DNA of 64,000 nucleotides from Panopea generosa. Its lineage: Eukaryota; Mollusca; Bivalvia; Adapedonta; Hiatellidae. Position numbers and translations under genes: made by a program. Each line of letters opens with the position of its first letter. The stretch's first letter is position 1. Positions 24,751-36,585 of this stretch are shown in pieces. Below the pieces are notes generated by a model, which saw only the letters and a list, made by a program, of their open reading frames with translations, searched no databases and was not told the origin of the DNA. Location: positions 51,961,206 to 52,025,205 of the forward strand of contig CM055901.1 of assembly GCA_029582155.1 (NCBI GenBank), given 5' to 3'.

Positions 24751-25874
24751 AATGTCCGTCCTTCAGTATACCCGCTGCCCGATTAGCCGCTTTCTTACTG
24801 ATCTATTTTGTCACATGCAATAATAAACCAACTATGTAGTTAAATTGGGTATGTGTGGTTTTAGCATTGATGCCCAAAGGTTACACCAAACACCAGCTTG
24901 ATTAAAATATGAAGTGTTTTATGTTGTGCCAAAGGCTATCAATTTTTGCAGCTTTTTGCTTGCTGGTAATTTTTGTCTTCCATCTGTAAATTATTTGTAA
25001 AGGTTTATATAATAAAATAACTAAAGAACGTGCTATTAAAAACAAAATCATCAATATATTATTTATGTCATATTCCTTTGATGTTACTGAGATTAAATCA
25101 CTTTTTCATAATATTCATATTTCATCTTCAGTCCAAACTAATCCAGATAAACAATTTCATTTTTCTTTCATTAAAATAACCATGACAGTTTGATTAAAAT
25201 TATTTTACTGATTAATAATATTTATTTTATAATATTATATCTCACCTACTTAAGAATTAACTGATTGTATATTGAAGTGTGAGGGACGTTCAAGAAAAAT
25301 ACATGGCAAAATAATGATGAAGAAAAAATAATTGTATATATTGAAATTAATTGGACATTAATTGTCGTTAGTAAGATATATGATTGTAAATAAAAGTTTG
25401 TATTATATGATCATTTTTGTCTGATTTCTCAACGACATTTTTTTGAATGCTAGTTTACAAAAATTGACATTCAATTTTTGAAAAATCAACAGAAATACGA
25501 CAACAAAAACCTACTGCAACAATCTCCCAGTTTGTAAGAGGTATTACTCCTTAGTATGCCAGGAAAGGCAGTTATACAGTGTGAATCCTTTTGATGTTTG
25601 TAAACTTTATTTTATGGATTGTCAAAATGTTGAAAATTAATAAATATGTTTATACCAATTTACAGATTTTGGTATTAAACTTAAAAATGTGTAACCGAAT
25701 CATTCTGAAAAAAAGTCCAATTAACAAAACATCACATTAATTTTAATTTTATGGATTGGTTTCCATATTTCTTGAATGCCCTTTTCACTGTTGTTCACAA
25801 TTCAATATACATGAATTTTTAGTTGTATATAAGAATTATAACAAAATTCATGTTAATCTTTATTAATTTCATAG
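24751..25874. other. Intron sequence, nothing recognised
   Basis: AT-rich; leads into the exon 5 acceptor. No repeat copy or coding segment noticed. Confidence 0.6.
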
Positions 25875-26029
25875 GTGGCACAACCTGACAATTCTCCATG
25901 ACAACCACACAGTTTACGTGTACCTGGACGGGCGGGAACACATGCGGGGTATAAAGGGCAACACACGTTATCTTGGACTGGGCACCAACATATTTATAGG
26001 CGGCGGAGAAAATTTTGTTATCACAAGAG
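25875..26029 (+). CDS. Exon 5: C-terminal LamG-b
   Basis: The acceptor is TTTCATAG and the donor is AGAG|GTATGA; phase 2 in, phase 1 out. It encodes WHNLTILHDNHTVYVYLDGR and ends GLGTNIFIGGGENFVITRG, the standard W-H...V-x-v-y-l-D-g...l-yiGG pattern of LamG. It follows a 12.8-kb intron filled by SINEs, MITEs and two arrays. NLT is a possible N-glycosylation site. Confidence 0.92.
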
Positions 26030-26233
26030 GTATGACATTTTAACTTGTTATTTCTTTAAAAATGTTGTAATGCTACAATTATGGGGCTATGTTAGATTGA
26101 TTTTTATGTCCTTGTATAATAAGTCGGAGAAAATTATAAGTTATAAAACAGAACTTAATATACTGTTGAATTCAGTGAAATACTATTTTATTATTAAGTG
26201 TTTGCCATAATTGGTGTTCAGTAAAATATTATA

Positions 26234-26411
26234 CAATCAAACCTGCCATAAACAGCAAGTGAAGGGAATGAGCAAAAGTGGTCTTTTATGACAGGTTGTT
26301 GTTAGATGCAGGTTACTTTGTTCTGAAAGCATATAAATGGGAAATAACAAATATGGCTGTTTGAGGCAAGTGGCTGCGTGATAGAGGTGACGGCATATAC
26401 ATGTTTCACTA
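26234..26411. mobile_element. MITE with CAGTCAAACCTG inverted ends (copy 3, degraded)
   Basis: CAATCAAACCTGCCATAAAC at the 5' end and ACATGTTTCACTATA at the 3' end. It aligns along its length with the other copies but its ends are mutated. Confidence 0.7.
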
Positions 26412-26608
26412 TAAGTTGTTAAGTTGTTAAGAAATACAAAGAAAAATACTGATATTTTGACAGATTTCCAACTTATATATTAAAATTATTCTTCAAGACT
26501 TTTTTCAATCTTTGATGTTCACAAACCAATGGCCTTATTACAATATTATAGTATAATGGTGAAGATTCAAAATAATATTTGACCATTTACTTTCTTTTCA
26601 AATGTCAG

Positions 26609-26940
26609 GTTTACAGGTAACTCAAAACTTCGTTGGCTGCCTGAAAAACATTTACATCAATGATGTCTCCATCTTGTATCAACTACACGAAGGTGATTCC
26701 TCGGTCACATATCATGGTGGAGGCTCCACACGCCCTCAATACACATGTCAGGAAGTGGTGAACATTCCCATTTCATTCCCGACATCAGCAGCCATGTTGA
26801 TGCTTGATTCTACAGCGGAAATGAAACAGAACTTCAACATCGAGTTTGATTTTAAGACAGTCCGGTCTGAGGCCATTCTGCTGTATGTCAGTCTCGTGGA
26901 CACAGATACCTCCATGGCATATCACTTTGGATTTATTGAG
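26609..26940 (+). CDS. Exon 6: end of LamG-b and start of LamG-c
   Basis: The acceptor is AATGTCAG and the donor is TTGAG|GTAAAA; phase 1 in, phase 0 out. It begins with NFVGCLKNIYINDVSILYQL, the closing segment of LamG-b, has a cysteine at PQYTCQEV, and runs directly into the first strands of the next LamG (NFNIEFDFKTVRSEAILLYV). No EGF separates the two LamG domains, as in CNTNAP LamG1-LamG2. At 332 bp it is the longest exon in the window. Confidence 0.94.
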
Positions 26941-27830
26941 GTAAAACCAAAAGCTATCACTGACCATGTTGCATACATTGTGATACTTTCCTTTGCACAT
27001 AAAATGCTAGGAGTTTGAATAAATATGAAGTTACTATCCCTTACACATAAATGAACCTATTAACATACATCGCTTTGATACATCTCCACAACTACCTTTT
27101 CACATGCATGTAAATTTGTTTCTGGGATTTGTTTTTTTTTTCTCTATTGAATTGTTAGTACCTCAAATTCATTAAAACAGATCTTCATACTTATTATAAA
27201 GATTCTTTTTTTCTTTTTGAGCTACCCTTAGGTTGCCTGTTTTTTTACCTGTAATGGGTCTGCAGGGGTTGGGGTCATCCCGCTGCAAACCGCACAATAA
27301 TAGCAAGTCATGTATATTATTTTCGCAACATTTTGCAAGATGTATATTGTCATAATATTTAAACCACGAATACATTTATTAGTATTTCGTTTTGATTTGC
27401 ATAGGTGCAAAAAATTAAACATTCTTGGCTTTAAGAAAGCCAAATCTCACACACAGGATAGTAATCGGTTCAGACAAACCTACAATCTGATCCTAACCGA
27501 TATCCTAGCATATATCGAAATTGTTTATTTGAATTGATGTTTTTCTAATTTCATATATGTTATGTAAACTAAAAAAAAAGCTAAATGAAAGCATTAAAGA
27601 ATTTATTATTTTGTTCTTTTCCATTATAAAGATTCTTGATGTGAAATATGTCTGAACAATGACTATTAAGTAATCTCTAGTTTATTTAAGTTATTTGTGT
27701 CACAAAATTGTGCCCGTAAACAATGACTGCTTTAAATAAGATATATATTATTGATCTTTTCATATCCTTATTTCAAAAATTTTAAATTTTGCTTGGGAAT
27801 TAATGGCCACATCTTCACTGTGTATTTCAG

Positions 27831-27967
27831 GTGTGGATCAGACAGGGTCGTCCCTTCCTGAAGTTTGTTCCGTCAACCTTGTATTTGGATCGAACACAAA
27901 ACCTCACCATCCCCATCGTAGTCAACAACAACGTCTGGAACACTATGCAGGTCTCCTTCAAACATGG
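27831..27967 (+). CDS. Exon 7: central LamG-c
   Basis: The acceptor is TATTTCAG and the donor is ATGG|GTACAG; phase 0 in, phase 2 out. It encodes VWIRQGRPFLKFVPSTLYLD and then VVNNNVWNTMQVSFKHG. V-W-N replaces the commoner R-W-H at the start of the strand. NLT is a possible glycosylation site. The exon ends two bases into a Gly codon. Confidence 0.88.
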
Positions 27968-28019
27968 GTACAGTGAATTTGGCAAACTTTAAACCTACCA
28001 TTTGATCATTTTTATATTA

Positions 28020-28300
28020 TTATGCCCCACCCTTTGTAGAATGGTAAATGGCATTAAGTGATATCCCTGTTCTTCCGGTTTTTCATGCATCAATGGTCAA
28101 AATTTGGTTTCCAATCAATATTCTGAAGAGATGTATGTATTGAAATAATTAAGATTTTGTTTCTTACCTGTAAAATATTAAATATAGTAAAATATTCCAG
28201 GAGCCATGACCACTTTTAGACTTTATTTCAGTAAAAAACTGGTTTATGATCAGTAGAGAGGGATTGGTGTCAACAGACACATTTTTGGTTTCTTATTTTA
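28020..28300. repeat. Dispersed repeat related to 11041-11490
   Basis: Starts TTATGCCCCACCCTTTGTAG and ends GGTGTCAACAGACACATTTT. The last part matches 11430-11490 (TTGTCAACAGACACATTTCT). It lies in the intron between exons 7 and 8. Confidence 0.55.
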
Positions 28301-28648
28301 TTAATTGTAAACTATTTTAACTTTATATATGTATTATATATAAACATTCCTGGTAAGATGTAATTTCGCTTCTACATGACACTTTTTCAATCAAATTGAT
28401 ATGATAAAAGCTCTATTCATATTTTTAAAAACTTAAATTTTAGATTTTAATTGTTAATTATAGATTAAATTAAAGAAAAAGCTAAGTGTTGAGCCTCAAT
28501 GATATTGTAGTTTGTCCTATTAGTCTCAGTTTAAGTAATTAAAACAATTAATAAACACCAGTCAGTGAATATGTAAAGGATGATCAAAATGTCCTAACAA
28601 CCAAACTGATAAAGAATGATAATGTCATGTAATTCTTTTTTTGTTCAG

Positions 28649-28758
28649 GCAAGTTAAACTGAAGGTCAATGGTATTTCCATGACGACAAAAGATACTGGA
28701 CGTACTTTGGAAATAACAAGTCAAGTTGTCGTTGGTTACGGTTTTAACAAATACAAAG
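28649..28758 (+). CDS. Exon 8: LamG-c, following strands
   Basis: The acceptor is TTGTTCAG and the donor is AAAG|GTAATG; phase 2 in, phase 1 out. It encodes QVKLKVNGISMTTKDTGRTL and ends VVVGYGFNKYK. V-G-Y-G occupies the place of the usual yiGG strand of LamG. It is short, but it is joined in frame on both sides. Confidence 0.87.
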
Positions 28759-29171
28759 GTAATGCACAGCCAAAAGTTATGTAGATTTTTTGTAAATTAA
28801 TGTGTAAATTTTGATTTGTGTAGATTAAAATGTAAATTGTGCCTTTTGAAATAATTACAAAATATTTGTTTGAAATATTGTTTTAGCAAGTCCTATTTTC
28901 AATGTATTTAAAATTTTGTTTGGCAGTTTTATGCTTTTATTTGTACCTGATCAAGACCAACATACATGCTGTAATAACATACACATATAGTACATTGTAA
29001 CAACATACACATATAGTATACTGTATCACACACTAAATATATTTTACTGTAGAACAGTTTGAGTATGCCCATAGTGTTGCATTGTCTCACTCTGATGTTT
29101 GATGGCAGTTTCACAGTCTACTAATGAATGTTTGATAATTTTTATTTATTTACTCTATCAAATTGTTCTAG

Positions 29172-29408
29172 ACTCGGAGGGATTTGTTGGGTGTATACGG
29201 AATCTGAAATACCAGGGTGACCTTCTAGATGCCCTTGACCTCATGGAAAGCCGATCTGTATCTGGGCTTATTATCGATGGTTGCAACATCACAGACTACT
29301 GTCAGGATAACCAGTTGTGTAAACATGGCGGTATATGTCTGTCAGAATGGACGGGCGTGGCTTGTGACTGCTCTGAGACGGACTACACAGGACACACATG
29401 CCATTTCT
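29172..29408 (+). CDS. Exon 9: end of LamG-c plus EGF-2
   Basis: The acceptor is TGTTCTAG and the donor is TTTCT|GTAAGT; phase 1 in, phase 1 out. SEGFVGCIRNLKYQGDLLDA closes LamG-c. EGF-2 follows with CNITDYCQDNQLCKHGGIC and CDCSETDYTGHTC. The CDCSxTDYTG form is very typical of the EGF that precedes the fibrinogen-like module in CNTNAP proteins. Confidence 0.95.
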
Positions 29409-29767
29409 GTAAGTATGGTTCATGAATCCAGTTGGTGAACCTATCTAATATTCAGATGAACATGTACCAGATTTTGGTACATGCACATTTACACAGATCT
29501 ATGTGCTTGAAATTGAAATGAAATAATCATGTGTAAACAGTAATCTAAACACAAGCCATATAAATGATTATTCAAATGGCAGAAGAAAAACACCCTGATT
29601 ATATTATATCGCATGACTATGGGGTTAATATCAACCAAGTGTCCACCATGCTAACTAGCTTCACATCAGTGTTGTCATAAAAACTGCTTGCACGCTAGCA
29701 TGCATGAATTTTGTCATAAAAACTAGCTTGCATGCTAGCATGCATGAATGTTGCCATAAAAACAGTA

Positions 29768-30151
29768 CAGTCAAATCTGTCTTAAGCAGCAAGTCAAGGG
29801 AAGGAACAGAATTGTCCTTTTAGCCCTTTACTTCATATTGACGCCTTTGGACACCTCTAATATTGAAAGCATTAATTCACCACAGATCAGCAATGGGTGA
29901 ATTATGTTTATATTAACTGACAGAGTGGAAAACAGTGCAGGAAGTGTTACGAGCAAACTGAACTCTTCCTGCACTGTTTTCAATGACCTTCTGTGATTGG
30001 GAAAATGTGTATCTATGGAGTAAAGGTTAAAAAGGCTGTTGCTTAATACAGGTTAATTTACTCTGAAAGTATGTAAATGGGAAATAGAAAATATGGTTGC
30101 TTAAGACAGGTGGCTACTTAATACAAGTGGCTACTTACACAGGTTTGACTG
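29768..30151. mobile_element. MITE with CAGTCAAACCTG inverted ends (copy 4), interrupted
   Basis: TA|CAGTCAAATCTGTCTTAAGC at the 5' end and ACACAGGTTTGACTG|TA at the 3' end. It is split by the TTAA MITE at 29824-30026, so this family inserted first. Confidence 0.82.
29824..30026. mobile_element. Second copy of the palindromic TTAA MITE, nested
   Basis: About 200 bp matching 1651-1858, with CCCTTTACTTCATATTGACG at the start and TCTATGGAGTAAAGG at the end. It is flanked by TTAG and TTAA, the likely target duplication with one change. It sits inside the TA-flanked MITE at 29768-30151. Confidence 0.78.
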
Positions 30152-30569
30152 TATTTATAAATTTATGCCCCAAAATCAATACCCCATCCCCACCCCCAGG
30201 TGATGCATTTTACAAAAAGAGGACGTTGATTGGTTTAATAAATCTTTTTTTTTTTTTTATGAAATGTGTATAAAATGCCATAAACATTCTGCCAATAATA
30301 AAACATTGATTCAATTTTAAAATGTTTAAACAAGATGTGAAATCTTCTTATAATTGTTGTATTACAAATCTCCTGAGTATCAAGTCATTATGGTAATTAC
30401 ATGTATATATCCCTTGGTGTGTAGTTTCTAGAATCATTTTGATGTTTGTGAACTGTTTAAGTCTTTCTGTGCCATAGGTCTGTTTATGTTTTTTCTTAAC
30501 CATAGGTCTACTTAAGTTTTTTTCTGTGCCATAGGACTTTTTCATCCTAACTAAATGCTTATCTTTCAG

Positions 30570-30804
30570 CAAAGTATAGGCGCACCTGTGATGATTACTA
30601 CCAGTCAGGGGTCAATGTGACAGGGGTCATGCTGATTGACCTTGATGGCAGTGGACCACTAGAACCTGTTCATGTGCAATGCAACATGGGATATGAGACA
30701 GGATATGAATTTTTTGGCAAAACAAGTGTCGAGCACAATTTTATGTCCAATACCTTGGTGCGTAGACCATTAATGCGAAATATGAAGAAAATGATATCCT
30801 ATAG
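30570..30804 (+). CDS. Exon 10: fibrinogen-C-like module, N-terminal part
   Basis: The acceptor is ATCTTTCAG and the donor is TATAG|GTAAGT; phase 1 in, phase 2 out. It encodes RRTCDDYYQSGVNVTGVMLI followed by DLDGSGPLEPVHVQCNM. This matches the fibrinogen-like region of CNTNAPs, where a C-x-x-Y-x-x-S-G motif leads to D-x-D-G-S-G-P and V-x-C-N-M. NVT is a possible glycosylation site. This exon is the key evidence for the CNTNAP/axotactin assignment over plain neurexin or agrin. Confidence 0.95.
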
Positions 30805-30904
30805 GTAAGTCGGAAATATTATCTAAACCGAAATTTTATAAAGAGTCAACTAGATAATTATTTATTTGAATGAAACAATGAATTTAAAAAATGTCTGGTC
30901 AGGA

Positions 30905-31640
30905 TTAATGGTAGGAAAAGATGTTAAAATGTGAGACAATGCAAGAAACTGATGTTAAAATGTGAGACAATGCAAGAATCACATGTTAAAATGTGAGACA
31001 ATGCAAGAAACAGATGTTAAAATGTGAGACAATGCAAGAATCACATGTTAAAATGTGAGACAATGCGAGAATAACATGTTAAAATGTGAGACAATGCAAG
31101 AATCACATGTTAAAATGTGAGACAATGCAAGAAACAGATGTTAAAATGTGAGACAATGCAAGAATCACATGTTAAAATGTGAGACAACGCAAGAATCAAA
31201 TGTTAAAATGTGAGACAATGCAAGAAACAGATGTTAAAATGTGAGACGATGCAAGAATCAGATGTTAAAATGTGAGACAATGCAAGAATCACATGTTAAA
31301 ATGTGAGACAATGCAAAAAACAGATGTTAAAATGTGAGACAATGCAAGAATCACATGTTAAAATGTGAGACAATGCAAGAAACAGATGTTAAAATGTGAG
31401 ACAACGCAAGAATCACATGTTAAAATGTGAGACAATGCAAGAAACAGATGTTAAAATGTGAGACAATGCAAGAATCACATGTTAAAATGTGAGACAATGC
31501 AAGAAACAGATGTTAAAATGTGAGGCATTGTAAGAATCAAATGCTAAAATGTGAGGTATTGCCAGAAACATATGTTAAAATGTGAGGCATTGCAAGAAAC
31601 AGATATTGAAATGTGCAACAATACAAGAAACCATAGTAGA
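30905..31640. repeat. 31-bp minisatellite with dimer pattern
   Basis: The unit is near ATGTTAAAATGTGAGACAAT followed by GCAAGAAACAG or GCAAGAATCAC. The two endings alternate over much of the array, giving a 62-bp higher-order unit. It lies in the short intron between exons 10 and 11 and decays toward the 3' side. Confidence 0.92.
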
Positions 31641-31741
31641 AGCAGATGTTAAAATGTGACATATAGCAAGAAAATGTTTATGTTAGAAACAAATATTAAA
31701 ATGCAAGAGACAGTTTGACTGAAATTGATTATGCATTTTAG

Positions 31742-31834
31742 GGAGTTGAACCGGAACCAGTTAGTTCGGCTTACCAGTGAGTCCGGTTGGTGTGAACAGA
31801 GCATCCAGTATGATTGTATACACTCACCTATCAG
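31742..31834 (+). CDS. Exon 11: fibrinogen-C-like module
   Basis: The acceptor is GCATTTTAG and the donor is ATCAG|GTAATA; phase 2 in, phase 2 out. It encodes LNRNQLVRLTSESGWCEQSI and then QYDCIHSPIR. The pair C-E-Q-S-I-x-Y-D-C is the conserved cysteine pair of this region in CNTNAP proteins. The exon is only 93 bp and sits between two minisatellite-bearing introns. Confidence 0.9.
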
Positions 31835-32194
31835 GTAATAATATCACTCACTAACAACCAAAGAGACACACTCCAACAAATGTATTTTGTTAAAACATTG
31901 AATATATCACAGTTGTCACAATCGTCAACCAGTGTACTAAAGGCACTGGCCACATGACACAGCTCAGATACGATTTTAACCTGTACCTTTATTTTAGATT
32001 ATACATGTAATCAGGACAATTTGGAACTATAATGATTTTGAATATCAGATAGATTTTTATTCAGATGACTTTTACTTTATTTTTTTTTATTTTTTTTATA
32101 TTACATCAATTGCACATACCTGTGAATTAAGTGATTATTTCAAGGGAGATTCATGCTTATAAAAGGGACATTTTATAACATTTATTTTAATGCG

Positions 32195-34630
32195 CGAAAT
32201 TCAAGGTATTACACCATATAGTCATGGTGAGTGAACTTAAGGTATTACACCATATAGTCATGGTGGGGTGGACTTAAGGTATTACACCATATAGTCATGG
32301 TGAGTGAACTTAAGGTATTACACCATATAGTCATGGTGAGTGAACTTAAGGTATTACACCATATAGTCATGGTGGGGTGGACTTAAGGTATTACACCATA
32401 TAGTCATGGTGGGTGAACTTAAGGTATTACACCATATAGTCACAATAGGGTGGACTTAAGGTATTACACCATATAGTCATGGTGGGTGGACTTAAGGTAT
32501 TACAACATAAAGTCATTGTGGGTGGACTTAAGGTATTACACCATATAGTCATGGTGGGTGGACTTAAGGTATTGCACCATATAGTCATGGTGGGTGGACT
32601 TAAGGTATTACACCATATAGTCATGGTGGGGTGGACTTAAGGTATTACACCATATAGTCATGGTGAGTGAACTTAAGGTATTACACCATATAGTCATGGT
32701 GGGGTGGACTTAAGGTATTACACCATATAGTCATGGTGAGTGAACTTAAGGTATTACACCATATAGTCATGGTGGGGTGGACTTAAGGTATTACACCATA
32801 TAGTCATGGTGGGTGAACTTAAGGTATTACACCACATAGTCACAATAGGGTGGACTTAAGGTATTACACCATATAGTCATGGTGGGTGGACTTAAGGTAT
32901 TACAACATAAAGTCATTGTGGGTGGACTTAAGGTATTACACCATATAGTCATGGTGGGGTGGACTTAAGGTATTACACCATATAATCATGGCGAAGTGAA
33001 CTAAAGGTATAACAACATAAAGTCATTGTGGGTGGAATTAAGGTATTACACCATATAGTCATGGTGGGGTGGACTTAAGGTATTACACCATATAATCATG
33101 ATGAGTGAACTAAAGGTATTACAACATAAAGTCATTGTGGGTGGACTTAAGGTATTACAACATAAAGTCATTGTGGGTGGACTTAAGTTATCTCACCAAT
33201 CAATTATGGTGGATGGACTTAAGGTATTAAACCAATCAATCATGGTGGGAGGACTTAAGGTATTACACCACATAGTCATGGTGGGTGGACTTAAGGTATT
33301 ACACTATATAGTTATGGTAGTTGGACTTAAGGTATTACACCATATAGTCATGGTGAGTGGACTTAAGGTATTACACCATATAGTCATGGTGGGTGGACTT
33401 AAGGTATTACACCATACAGTCATGGTAGTTGGACTTAAGTTATCACATCAATCAATCATGGTGGGTGGACTTAAGGTATTACACCATATAGTCATGGTAG
33501 TTGGACTTAAGTTATCACACCAATCAATCATGGTGGGTGGATTTAAGGTATTACACCATATAGTCTTGGTGGTTGGACTTATGGTATTACACCATATAGT
33601 CATGGTAGTTGGACTTTAGTTATCACACCAATCAATCATGATGGGTGGACTTAAGGTATTACACCATATAGTCATGGTAGTTGGACTTTAGTTATCACAC
33701 CAATCAATCATGATGGGTGGACTTAAGGTATTACACCATATAGTCATGGTGGTTGGACTTATGGTATTACACCATATAGTTATGGTAGTTGGACTTTAGT
33801 TATCACACCAATCAATCATGATGGGTGGACTTAAGGTATTACACCATATAGTCATGGTGGGTGGACTTAAGGTATTACACCATACAGTCATGGTAGTTGG
33901 ACTTAAGTTATCACACCAATCAATCATGGTGGGTGGACTTAAGGTATTACACCATATAGTCATGGTAGTTGGACTTAAGTTATCACACCAATCAATCATG
34001 ATGGGTGGACTTAAGGTATTACACCATATAGTCATGGTAGTTGGACTTTAGTTATCACACCAATCAATCATGATGGATGGACTTAAGGTATTACACCATA
34101 TAGTCATGGTAGTTGGACTTAAGTTATCACACTAATCAATCATGATGGGTGGACTTAAGGTATTACACCATATAGTTATGGTAGTTGGACTTAAGTTATT
34201 ACACCAATCAATCATGGTGGGTGGACTTAAGGTATTACACCATATAGTCATGGTGGTTGGACTTAAGTGATCACACCAATCAATCATGATGGGTGGACTT
34301 AAGGTATTACACCATATAGTTATGGTAGTTGGACTTAAGTTATTACACCAATCAATCATGGTGGGTGGACTTAAGGTATTACACCATATAGTCGTTGCAG
34401 TTGGACTTAAGTTATCACACCAATCAATCATGGTGGGTGGACTTAATGTATTACACCATATAGTCATGGCAGTTGGACTTAAGTGATCACATCAATCAAT
34501 CATGGTTGGTGGACTAAAGGTATTACACCATATAGTCATGGCACTTGGACTTAAGTTAGCACACCAATCAATCATGGTGGGTGGACTTAAGGTATTACAC
34601 CATATAGTCATGGTGGGTGAACTTAAACAT
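32195..34630. repeat. 36-bp minisatellite, ~67 copies, A/B dimer in 3' half
   Basis: Type A: ACTTAAGGTATTACACCATA then TAGTCATGGTGGGTGG. Type B: ACTTAAGTTATCACACCAAT then CAATCATGGTGGGTGG. The 5' half is nearly all A. From about 33420 on, A and B alternate as a 72-bp unit. Because 36 is a multiple of three, all copies read in the same frame, which explains the open frames on both strands. The array ends about 30 bp before exon 12. Confidence 0.94.
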
Positions 34631-34653
34631 GTCTTTGTTTTTTCATTATATAG

Positions 34654-34790
34654 GTTGGGTACCCTGACATGGTTTAGATCAGCCAATGGGGACATGGTAG
34701 AATATATAGGAACAGATGACAAGGCACCAGGCTTTTGTACATGCTCACTTACAGATTCATGTGCTGGAGATCGGTGTAATTGTGATAATG
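34654..34790 (+). CDS. Exon 12: fibrinogen-C-like module, cysteine-rich part
   Basis: The acceptor is TTATATAG and the donor is AATG|GTAAGT; phase 2 in, phase 1 out. It encodes TLTWFRSANGDMVEYIG, then APGFCTCSLTDSCAGDRCNC and D-N. The C-x-C-x6-C-x4-C-x-C cluster matches the CxCG...CNCD segment of the CNTNAP fibrinogen-like region. The 36-bp array ends about 30 bp before the acceptor. Confidence 0.93.
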
Positions 34791-34989
34791 GTAAGTACTG
34801 GTTACCTGTTAAATATTCATGTACTGGAGACTGTTGTACATTTTAAGTCAGATGTGTGCCTAGTTGTGGACACAATAATTTTTTGAAATTCACTTTGGAT
34901 CTGTAACAAACAGAAATTTGCCAAATAACTAATTGTTTACATGCTATTTTATCAATATTTAGGAGAGAGATGCAAGTCTTGAGTCCTTC

Positions 34990-35870
34990 TAATCATTGTC
35001 TCTATAAGTCCTTGTCTCTATAAGGCATTGTCTCTTTATAAGACATTGTCTCTATATATAAGTCCTTGTCTCTATATAAGTCCTTGTGTCTATATATGTC
35101 ATTGTGTCTATATAAGTCATTGTCTCTGTATAAGTCCTTGTGTCTATATAAGGCATTGTCTCTCTATAAGTCCTTGTCTCTATATAAGTCATTGTATCTA
35201 TATAAGTCATTGTATCTTTATAAGTCCTTGCCTCTATATAAGTCATTGTTTAAGTCATTGTATAACGCCTTGTCTCTATATAAGTCCTTGTCTCTATATA
35301 TGTCCTTGTCTGTATATAAATCCTTGTCTGTATATAAGCCATTGCCTCTATATAAGTCCTTGTCTCTATATAAGCCCTTGTATCTGTATAAGACATTATC
35401 TCTATATAAGTCCTTGTCTCTATATAAGTCCTTGTGTCTATATACGTCATTGTGCCTATATAAGTCATTGTCTCTGTATAAGTCCTTGGGTCTATATAAG
35501 GCATTGTCTCTCTATAAGTCATTGTCTCTATATAAGTCATTGTATCTATATAAGTCCTTGTTTAAGTCCTTGTATAGCTCCTTGTCTCTATATAAGTCCT
35601 TGTCTCTATATACGTCCTTGTATCTACATAAGTCCTTGTCTCTATATAAGTCCTTGTCTGTATATAAGCCATTGCCTCTATGTAAGTCTTTGTATCTATA
35701 AGTTCTTGTTTCTATATAAGTACTTGTCTCTATATAAACCCTTGTCTCAATATAAGTTCTTATTTCTATATAAGCCATTGTCTCAATATAAGTTCTTGTT
35801 TCTATATAAGTCCTTGTCTCTTTATAAGTTCTTGTCTCTATATAAGTCCTTGTCTCTTTATGTTGATGTA
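34990..35870. repeat. 18-bp minisatellite, ~48 copies
   Basis: The unit is TCTATATAAGTCCTTGTC with CATTG variants. It fills the intron between exons 12 and 13. Eighteen is a multiple of three, so long sense and antisense frames with a 6-residue period (S-L-Y-K/I-S-L type) result. The stretch near 35110-35340 is echoed near 35460-35690, suggesting a block duplication of about 350 bp. Confidence 0.94.
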
Positions 35871-35913
35871 CAATTTTTATCTAAGTGCAGATTTATCTGA
35901 TCTCTCTTCACAG

Positions 35914-36060
35914 AATCAATGACTTTGCAACACGATTATGGATACAACAATGTGAGTAAACACCTTCCCTTGACAGAGGTGACCATTAAACAAGATCCAA
36001 ACCCGATGGACCCTGGCTCAGCCAATATGACACTGGGACCACTCATTTGCTGGGGAAACA
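35914..36060 (+). CDS. Exon 13: end of fibrinogen-C-like module
   Basis: The acceptor is CTTCACAG and the donor is AAACA|GTGCGT; phase 1 in, phase 1 out. It encodes SKHLPLTEVTIKQDP and ends ANMTLGPLICWGN. HLPLTEV and LGPLICWG correspond to the K-LPV...GPL-C-GD end of the fibrinogen-like region. The donor GTGCGT is weaker than its neighbours. NVS and NMT are possible glycosylation sites. Confidence 0.92.
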
Positions 36061-36362
36061 GTGCGTATGATGTTATAGCTTGAAATTGATTTTAACCTGT
36101 CCATATTTTTTCTTGACTGTGTAGCTGTGATTGGTTCTTACAGCTCACTTTTACAGCCAAAAGAGTGATAAGCAGCCAAGCAAGGAATACAGACAAGATA
36201 GACAAGATATATGACTACATTATACATCAAACATAGATCTATGTAGTTCAGAAAAAGCTCTAGTAGCTGTATAGTGATATTGAATTATTTGTCCTTGATT
36301 AAATAGAGGAATTAATATTAAGAAGATAGCTTAAATGGAAATTGTGGTCTTTTGAGGAAGGT

Positions 36363-36585
36363 GACTGCTCTTAGTTAATTTAGATTACAAGTTCTTACAA
36401 CTTATGACAAATCACACTCAAAGTCTTTCTTGGTAGAACCAGTACTAAGCATATGCATAAAAGGTGCCTTGCTTAAGCACAGCATAACTAGCCATGGAAA
36501 AGGATCAAACCCATAACCCTCTGGTCATGGGATCGGAGCTCTACCACTGAACCACTTGCTCCACATAAAGGTGCTCATAGTGGTG
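36363..36585 (-). mobile_element. tRNA-derived SINE
   Basis: On the minus strand: GTGGTTCAGTGGTAGAGCTC (A-box) and GGGTTATGGGTTTGATCC (B-box), followed by CCATGGCTAGTTATGCTGTG. Lies in the intron between exons 13 and 14. Confidence 0.68.

Noticed and set aside
33098-34486. Open frames of 66-173 codons in the 36-bp array, both strands
   Set aside because: The unit length is a multiple of three with no stop in several frames, so long frames are expected by chance. Reading V-G-G-L-K-V-L-H-H repeatedly reflects the DNA repeat.
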